Origin: Diplonema papillatum
Taxonomy: Eukaryota > Euglenozoa > Diplonemea > Diplonemida > Diplonemidae
Assembly (NCBI GenBank): GCA_030068145.1
Contig: JAPJBO010001044.1
Span: 1 to 64,000 of the forward strand
DNA: 64,000 bases
Reading direction: 5' to 3'
Part shown: piece after piece, positions 58,590 through 64,000 of the stretch
How the letters are laid out: every line of letters begins with the position of its first letter
How positions within the stretch are numbered: the stretch's first letter is position 1
Program-made: the position numbers and the translations under genes
The notes under the pieces: model-generated
Told to the model about the DNA's origin: nothing
Database searches by the model: none
What the model saw: only the letters and a program-made list of their open reading frames with translations

Positions 58590-58985
58590 CGGCAGCGGGC
58601 CGCGATGCTGCGGCGGCTGCTCGACGACCTCGACCAGTTCGTCTTCCGCAGCGTGCTGCGACAGGTGCACTTTGGCCTCGACTAGGACCTGGCCGCCGCC
58701 GCCGCCGCCCAGGGCGCGCCCGCCGAGGCATTCGAGCCGCACCTGGCGGCCGCCGCCGAGCACTTCGGCAAGTTCACCGCCCGCTTCGTGCAGGAGTTCA
58801 AGGACATCCAGAAGGCGACCACCAACGCGAAGGAGAAGTCCGCCTTCCTGAAGCTCGAAGGGTCTGCGCCCCGTTTTCGTGGTCTTTTACTATTAATACT
58901 GGCTGACCAAGTTCGGGACGATTGGTGGCCGCATTCGCCAAGTTCATGTCGGGTAACGTGTGGACATGAACTTTTTATTTTTTAA
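58590..58985 (+). pseudogene. Tandem copy of the end of KIFBP exon 2 plus intron start
   Basis: 58595-58870 repeats 58003-58282, and the following 'tactggctgaccaagttcgg' intron text (58497; 58899) is also repeated. The copy loses bases at 'ggcctcgac', creating a TAG, and drops one of the DDD codons. It keeps the donor 'gaagg|gtctgc', so it could be spliced as a decoy. Confidence 0.85.
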
Positions 58986-58989
58986 TAGT

Positions 58990-59865
58990 ACATCTGTACT
59001 GACGGGAACATTTCCGGAACAACGGTTGCACATGAAAGAGAAAACGAAGCCAACGAAAAAGGTGCTATTACAGGAAAACCCCCCCCAGAGAGGTTTATAC
59101 CCTGTACACGCGAAGAACAAGAAACTTTTTCCTTATCATTTTCATCACCTTTGGTCAGTTGATGCTGATCGTCCGTTGCTTCGTTTATCAGTGCAAGCCC
59201 CAACTCCGGAAATGTTCCTCGGCGGCAGCGCCGCCGAAAACGACAGACGAATTCGGCGGACTTGCTTCTTTCGGCAGGCACACTGGCGGTGGATGCAAAT
59301 ATGTTGCGCAGTGTCGCCAGTAGCACTCCTGGTGCTTCCAGTGCAGAAACGACATTGGACACATCATCTGTCACTGCCGCATGCCGGGTCAAAAAAAAAA
59401 CTGCAAAGCTCAAAATTCAGAATCCAGTTTCTATGGGGTTTCCTATGAACCAGACCCGCAAACCAACCATTTTTTGGCAGCATCCAATTCCACAGGTCAG
59501 GATAATTATTACCAAACATGACATGTTGGAGGAAATGAGAAGCTCGTCGCCGCAAACCGTGGCGTTTTCACTTGCGTCCTGAATCCAGCTTTACGTAAAA
59601 AACGATCAGGCACTGCGTTCAACGAAAACAACTCTCTCTTCACATCATCATCATCATCATTAGTTTTGTATCAGCCGCGGTTGTGCGAGTGACGAGCTCT
59701 TATTTTGTGGGGTTGTGGGGTTGTCCATCTGCCTGTCTGTTTGTCACAATGAAAAAACCCTGTTTAAATTTCAACTTCAGCCTACTAGCTTGGGGGGGGT
59801 CAGCTGGTCGACCAGAGTTGGTCTGAAAACTGGTCTGGATCAAAAAAAAAAAAAAATCTCAGCTT
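58990..59865. other. No gene recognised
   Basis: A (TCA)n run lies at 59644-59664 and an A run at 59842-59856. The frame at 58960-59448 has no coding character. The missing 3' exon of KIFBP might be here, but I cannot identify it. Confidence 0.35.
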
Positions 59866-60302
59866 GGTGTGGTCGGTGGGCCAGTTCCCCGTAGTTCCCC
59901 CGTAGTTCAACATGGGGGGGGGGTGTCTTTTTTTTTTTCGTTTCTTGTTTTTTTGCCGAGTGCTTCAGGGATGCAGCTTTGGGTCCTGGAGAGCGTTTCT
60001 AAGCTACTTTGCACTTTTTCGTCACAAAATAAGGACAGTTTCGGGTTATTCGAGCGGATCAAAATCAAAGACCCCAGGAGACAAGCCACCTGGTCCAGGC
60101 CAAAATCGGTGAATTTCGGGGGGTAATTCCTTTGTGGCGACCACTTTCTGCAGTCGGCCCTGGCGAAGGGGGGGCGGAAGAGCTACAAAGGTGCAGTATT
60201 ACGGCCCCAACTTGCGCAGAGCGCCATGTGCTATGCGTGCCCCGAAGAGGAAGGAATAGGATGAGAAGGAAGGACAGACTGGGAGTCACGGTTTGACAGG
60301 TA

Positions 60303-60899
60303 GTGACAGGATCAGCTGCGGTAAGGAGAGCGGGAAATGTTCTATCAGAGGCCCCGCGCCGGCCGGGTTTCAAAGCGAGACCGGAGACCTTCGCGGCGGT
60401 CGGAGGAGAGAGGTGGTTCCGGGCGCTGCAGTATTGGCTGGATGGGATGTGCTGGTCGGTGGCGGGTGACGTCTCGATGGTGGAGCTCGCCGTCGACTTT
60501 GAAGTGTGCACCGAACTGGATCTTCCGGACAGTGTCGTAGCGACGACGGACGGGACACCGTTGAGCATGTGTGCGAGGGTACTCGCAAAACTTTTAAAAC
60601 CCGTCGGGGATGCGCTGGAGCGAAACGGCGACGGACCGCTTCTGCCAGACAGGAAACTGGAGAAGATAGGGTCGCTGAGAACGGTGGGAGCCCCGCCGTG
60701 CCTCACGGGGTACGAGATGAGGCCGATCTTCCGTGGTGGTACGGAGACGATGGAAGTGCTCGAGACACAGCTGACGACGGCACGAGTTCAGCGGCGAGGC
60801 GTGGGGGATGGATCTTTTCCCTACGTACGGAGGTGGAAGGGCGGAGCGTGCGGCGAGATGGGCGGTGTTCAACGCTACGGAACACGAAAAGTGGAGTGA
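60303..60899 (+). CDS. Possible C-terminal fragment of a retroelement ORF
   Basis: 198 codons. WFRALQYWLDGMCWSVAGDV then SMVELAVDFEVCTELDLP resembles, from memory, the W-x-E-L-x-x-D-F motif at the C-terminus of some protist non-LTR element proteins. The frame ends shortly before the basic-tail sequence shared with 40650-40805 (60985-61130), which supports a retroelement 3' end. The N-terminal RT is absent, so it is 5'-truncated. An unrelated hypothetical protein is possible. Confidence 0.35.
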   Translation: MTGSAAVRRAGNVLSEAPRRPGFKARPETFAAVGGERWFRALQYWLDGMCWSVAGDVSMVELAVDFEVCTELDLPDSVVATTDGTPLSMCARVLAKLLKPVGDALERNGDGPLLPDRKLEKIGSLRTVGAPPCLTGYEMRPIFRGGTETMEVLETQLTTARVQRRGVGDGSFPYVRRWKGGACGEMGGVQRYGTRKVE

Positions 60900-60984
60900 G
60901 CGGGAGTGCCACGAGCACCAGAAAGTGAAGTGCGGCGTATGAAAGCGCCGGTGCAGCAACCGATGAACCGGACGAGCAATCGAA

Positions 60985-61130
60985 GAAGAAGCGAGGCACC
61001 AAACGCGCGCCTGAGCGCGACGATCAAGTCGAGCTAAAGAGGCAAAAAAAGCATGACACATCACGTACGAAGAGATAACCGCGACACCGCAAATCGCCAC
61101 AGATTATTTGCATTCTAACCCAAACTATCA
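60985..61130 (+). mobile_element. Retroelement 3' end, matching 40650-40805
   Basis: 'gaagcgaggc' 'accaaacgcgcgcctgagcg' and 'ttgcattctaaccca' match the other copy at roughly 80-85 percent by eye, including the KRAPER-type basic peptide. Confidence 0.55.
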
Positions 61131-61289
61131 GAGGCCGTCGCGGTCGAAGACGGCAACCCGAGCGAGGAGTAAGGTTGATAACCAGAGTGACAGTCATAAT
61201 GGCTGGCTGAAGGCAAGGTTGCGTTGCAGGAGGAGAAAGTGGTGCTTGGCCGAGGATAAGACGGCTATGGCCGCAGGGGCAGAACAGAG

Positions 61290-61949
61290 AGACAGTGAGT
61301 CCTTCTTGTGGGGTAGTCGCGCCTTCGCAGTCCCAGGACCTCCGCCCGCTTGCATACAGCCGTCGACTGGCCTTTCCGACGAGTTGGAATGCACCGGAGA
61401 GCTTCCGGTTTCTCCCAGAGTAGAGGAGCTGATGCAAACGCCACCTGGGCTTCTGAACGTGATTGCGGATCACCTTCTTGCCCAAACCCAAGAGGGATTG
61501 GAGTGTCGGAATGGCGCGCAAGGAGAGGCGCTGGCTTGTTTGCTTCTTTCGCTGGCGAGAGGGAGACTTCGGACACGACAAAGCCTTGGGTTCTTCGGGC
61601 TCTGCATCCTTCTGTTCCAGAGATCGTAGAGCAGTTTGCCCACAACAACATTAGCCTTGAATGGCATGCTTCGGGTGACCATTGCGTGCTTGTACTGGTC
61701 CTTGAAAACAATCGCGTTAGTCGTGACGGGTGGCAGAGGCCTGATCAAGATCTGCAGGATATCTTGGACAGCCCACAGATAGTGTATGTAGTAATGGCAC
61801 CACGCAATCAAGAGTCCGGTGAAAGACGAAAGGATGTGCTTGAGTCCAACTTGTGTCTGCATGGAAGGGAAGCTGATAAGAAGTTACTTCTTGATAAACT
61901 GCATGCCCTAGCAACTGAGCTTTTCCTTCAGTCCTCTGGGGAACGTTGA
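61290..61949 (+). pseudogene. Degenerate ORF of unknown family, two frames
   Basis: One frame reads RVEELMQTPPGLLNVIADHL then LAQTQEGLECRNGAQGEALA. After about 61560 the coding character moves to another frame: VPEIVEQFAHNNISLEWHAS, HCVLVLVLENNRVSRDGW, and DKKLLLDKLHALATELFLQS, ending at TGA 61947. A frameshift probably separates them. It lies within the 59866-62277 element. The family is not recognised. Confidence 0.3.
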
Positions 61950-62277
61950 AAGGGGCCCGGTAGCGAGCTTTACGTAGGTTCCTGCAAGCGTGAGCCAACC
62001 GACTTCTGCGCGTCCTACGATAGCGTTCGAGTCTACTTTCCAACGAATCCTTCATGTCACGGCGCCACGAAAGCACCACCCCCGGCTCCATTTTTTCAAA
62101 AGGCTTGGCCCTTCTGTGGAAAGCCCAAGCAAGAGGAACCGTTTTGCTCACTCCAAAGCTCCCGGTTTGGCGCCGGTGCGTGGCGTTTGACAAAGTCCAC
62201 TACAAAAAAAAAAAGACACCCCAAGGTCAGTTCCCCGTAGTTCCCCCGTAGTTCCCCCTGGCTACACCGACCACACC

Positions 62278-62545
62278 ACAGCTATTATTATTTTCTTGAG
62301 AGGGATAAACACGCAGTCTTTTTCCCTCAGGTTTTATTGTCGCAAACGAATCACCGCGTGCATCGGGCGGCGCCCACAGCACGGAACAAAGCGCCCATGC
62401 GGGGCTTCAAGCTCATTAGACAATCGACGCATACCACACGAACGTATCAGGTTACCACACAACGTAAGCACACTCTCCCCGGTAGCTCCGGTCAGTTGAC
62501 CTCCGCCGGGCTTAAAAAAGTTACCCCAAGTTTCCCCAAGTTGCG
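62278..62545 (+). other. Leader region of the zinc-finger/recombinase element
   Basis: No gene. 'cacgcagtcttttt' near 62309 recurs at 12090 close to the dynein-like exon, hinting at a shared dispersed sequence. The element's left terminus could not be fixed. Confidence 0.35.
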
Positions 62546-63508
62546 ATGCCCCCCAAGCAGCAACAGCAGAACGCCCTGCAGAGGGACGCGGAGGGGCTGG
62601 CTCTCCTGGAGAAGCGCCTTCTCGATCTCGAGGCAGGCCTGGCCCGGCGTGAGGCCGAAGTTGAAGCCGCCGAGAGGGAGATCGGCGCTGCCCAGAAGAG
62701 GGCACGTGAGCAGGACGAGGCGGAGAAGGAGGCCAAGAGGCCAAGAGGCGGAGAGGAGCTACCGGGAGAGGGGGGGGTACCACTGATGCCGGCCGAGCTC
62801 ATGCCCGGCCTGCCGAGGGCGAGGGCGGAAGAAATCTTTCTCGCCTTTGACGAGCAGGACCCAGGGTTCTGGGCGGGCCTGGGCCCGACGCTGCAGCGGG
62901 AGCTGGGCAGCCTCGAAGACGAGCGCGAGGTGCTCGCGCTGCTGGATGGCGCGGCAGTCGCGGGGCAGGACGTCGGCGACGATGACGACGATGACGACTT
63001 CGCGTTCCTCGACCCGGAGCGGTGGAGAACAATGCAGCCGACGGCGGCAAACATGCGGGGTTTTGAAGATGCAGTCCGAAGGCTGTACAGGTTCAAAGGG
63101 AACCAACAGCTGCAGGACAGGCGGGACGATGTCACGGAACGGGTCCGTGACCTCGTCCGCCTGCGCCGCGGGGAATCCGGTCCCCCGAAACGAATGTGGA
63201 TCCTCCGCCTGGGGGGGCTCTTCCACTCCTACGAGGAGCAGAACGCGGAGTACGAGACCCGCGACCCCAGCGCAGCGCTAGTGATGCGCGACGTGCTGAG
63301 GGTGGAACTTCTGCCCGAGAGAGTGCGGCAGGCCCGGCGCCGGTTCACGGCGCAGTTTAAGGCGGCGCCCAAGTCGGTTCCGCCCCGCGCTCGGGGGGTC
63401 CCTCCGCGTCAGGCGCCGGCCTGCCGCAATTTCAAAGCAGGCAGATGCACAAGGGTGGACTGCCGTTTCTCGCACGGGCCCGTCTCCCGCAGGACAAAAA
63501 ACGGGTGA
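62546..63508 (+). CDS. Gag-like protein with coiled coil and CCCH zinc finger
   Basis: 320 codons from ATG 62546 to TGA 63506. The N-terminal 70 residues form a charged coiled coil (ALLEKRLLDLEAGLARREAE-type). An acidic run (about seven D) lies near residue 150, followed by FRFKGNQQ-like and RERVRDLVRL-like helices. The C-terminus is basic and carries a CCCH finger, C293-x7-C301-x4-C306-x3-H310 (ACRNFKAGRCTRVDCRFSHG). This layout suits a nucleic-acid-binding structural protein of a retroelement; CCCH fingers also occur in host RNA-binding proteins. The same frame remains open for at least 164 codons past the TGA and encodes a probable recombinase, which supports an element origin. Confidence 0.6.
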   Translation: MPPKQQQQNALQRDAEGLALLEKRLLDLEAGLARREAEVEAAEREIGAAQKRAREQDEAEKEAKRPRGGEELPGEGGVPLMPAELMPGLPRARAEEIFLAFDEQDPGFWAGLGPTLQRELGSLEDEREVLALLDGAAVAGQDVGDDDDDDDFAFLDPERWRTMQPTAANMRGFEDAVRRLYRFKGNQQLQDRRDDVTERVRDLVRLRRGESGPPKRMWILRLGGLFHSYEEQNAEYETRDPSAALVMRDVLRVELLPERVRQARRRFTAQFKAAPKSVPPRARGVPPRQAPACRNFKAGRCTRVDCRFSHGPVSRRTKNG

Positions 63509-63529
63509 CTCCCCTCCCAGAGAGGGGGG
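63506..63529 (+). promoter_or_regulatory. Candidate UGA readthrough site with hairpin
   Basis: TGA (63506-63508) is followed at once by an 8-bp stem 'ctcccctc' / 'gagggggg' (one T-G pair) with the loop 'ccaga'. The frame on both sides is coding. UGA followed by C is the leakiest stop context known in eukaryotes. Readthrough is inferred. Confidence 0.45.
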
Positions 63530-64000
63530 TTTGCCGCGTGGGAGAGGCGGGTCGCGGTTTTCGAGGGCGGCGCGACCTCGAAGAAGACGACGGCGCAGCG
63601 GGCGTCGATCGTGGCGTCGCTGACGCGGTTCACAGCCGTGGCGGGGTTGCAGGCGGCTCCCCCCGCGCTGAGAATCAAGGCGTTCGCGACCGCCATGCTC
63701 GGCAAGGGCATGACACAGGAGCAGTTGGAAGCGTACGTCGCGAGGGTGCCGGGGCAGAGAGGCAGGCCGAGGACCGGCGAGATGCGCACGGCCTCCGTCG
63801 GCAAGTACGTCGAGGTGCTGGGGGCGAAGCTCGGGGTGCCGTCGGGGGATCTGGCGGCCATGAAGAAGGCCATCCTCAAAGCCAGGCTCGAGCGCAGGGA
63901 AGTGCCGGCGCATGCCCCCCCGATCACGCTGGAGCAGCAACGGACCCTCGTCGAGGGGCTGGTCAGGGGCGGCGACGAGCAGGTGACGGTGGCTGCCTGC
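63509..64000 (+). CDS. Probable tyrosine recombinase, N-terminal part (runs off the window)
   Basis: In the same frame as the gag-like ORF, 164 codons without a stop: FAAWERRVAVFEGGATSKKT, RASIVASLTRFTAVAGLQ, and TASVGKYVEVLGAKLGVPSG look like the helical core-binding domain of tyrosine recombinases (the T-x-x-x-Y-x-x-x-L pattern). Then PAHAPPITLEQQRTLVEGLV resembles the linker leading to the catalytic domain (P-x-T-x-E-x-x-x-L). The R...HxxR...Y residues would lie beyond 64000. Tyrosine recombinases occur in DIRS/Ngaro retrotransposons and Cryptons. The first in-frame ATG is only at 63695, so expression by readthrough from the upstream ORF is plausible. A different enzyme cannot be excluded. 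Confidence 0.45.

Larger units (their letters stand above)
59866..62277. mobile_element. 2.4-kb inverted-repeat element with a direct-oriented core in both ends
   Basis: Left end: 'ggtgtggtcggtg', then core 'cagttccccgtagttccccc' 'gtagttc', then 'tgtctttttttttt'. Right end: 'aaaaaaaaaaaagaca', then the same core in the same orientation, then 'caccgaccacacc'. The outer and inner parts are inverted to each other, but the 27-bp core is not. Two ORF relics lie between. Confidence 0.6.

Noticed and set aside
61717..62193. 158-codon minus-strand ORF
   Set aside because: The plus strand shows better protein-like stretches in the same place and the minus frame has no recognisable motif.

Overview
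This is nuclear DNA of a unicellular eukaryote, most likely a flagellated protist with GC-rich genes. The evidence is spliced exons with GT-AG borders, a dynein-heavy-chain-like AAA segment, a KIF-binding-protein (KIFBP) homologue, a sphingosine/diacylglycerol kinase-type lipid kinase, a DUF4470 protein with TPRs and a beta-helix, and an abundance of eukaryotic transposable elements (hAT, a Penelope-like reverse transcriptase, a probable tyrosine-recombinase element). I cannot place the species. Nothing indicates bacterial operons, and no rRNA was seen.

Layout, left to right. 0-3.5 kb: the 3' end of a hAT transposase and dispersed repeats. 3.58-10.09 kb: a 6.5-kb element with 16-bp inverted ends, carrying decayed minus-strand ORFs and a satellite array. 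10.2-22.4 kb: a dynein-heavy-chain-like gene (exons 10920-11783 and 14483-22408) with truncated exon copies and a minisatellite around it; the second exon is an unbroken 7.9-kb frame rich in low-complexity repeats. 22.5-28.6 kb: a satellite-like repeat field. 28.7-33.7 kb: the TPR/beta-helix/DUF4470 gene, with its 3' end copied about five times downstream. 36.0-38.4 kb: a two-helix membrane exon and a lipid kinase of two exons. 38.5-39.6 kb: 86-bp and 132-bp satellites. 40.5-43.6 kb: a Penelope-like reverse transcriptase joined, through frameshifts, to a ubiquitin-specific-protease domain and two zinc fingers. 44.4-47.9 kb: a tRNA-like sequence, a foldback element and two small unknown ORFs. 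48.5-58.3 kb: KIFBP, split by an inferred 7.6-kb intron that holds a 4.3-kb inverted-repeat element with an Ulp1-like protease relic and strong hairpins. 59.9-62.3 kb: a further inverted-repeat element. 62.5-64 kb: a zinc-finger gag-like ORF followed in the same frame, after a UGA stop and a hairpin, by a probable tyrosine recombinase running off the window.

The cellular genes (dynein-like motor, KIFBP, DUF4470/TPR) suit a microtubule/cilium-bearing cell but are not an operon. All long cellular ORFs are on the plus strand. All inferred introns are phase 0. A recurring theme is that exons are accompanied by truncated copies on their intron side, and that introns and intergenic DNA are nests of inverted-repeat elements. 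Every identification rests on reading motifs by eye; no database search was run.
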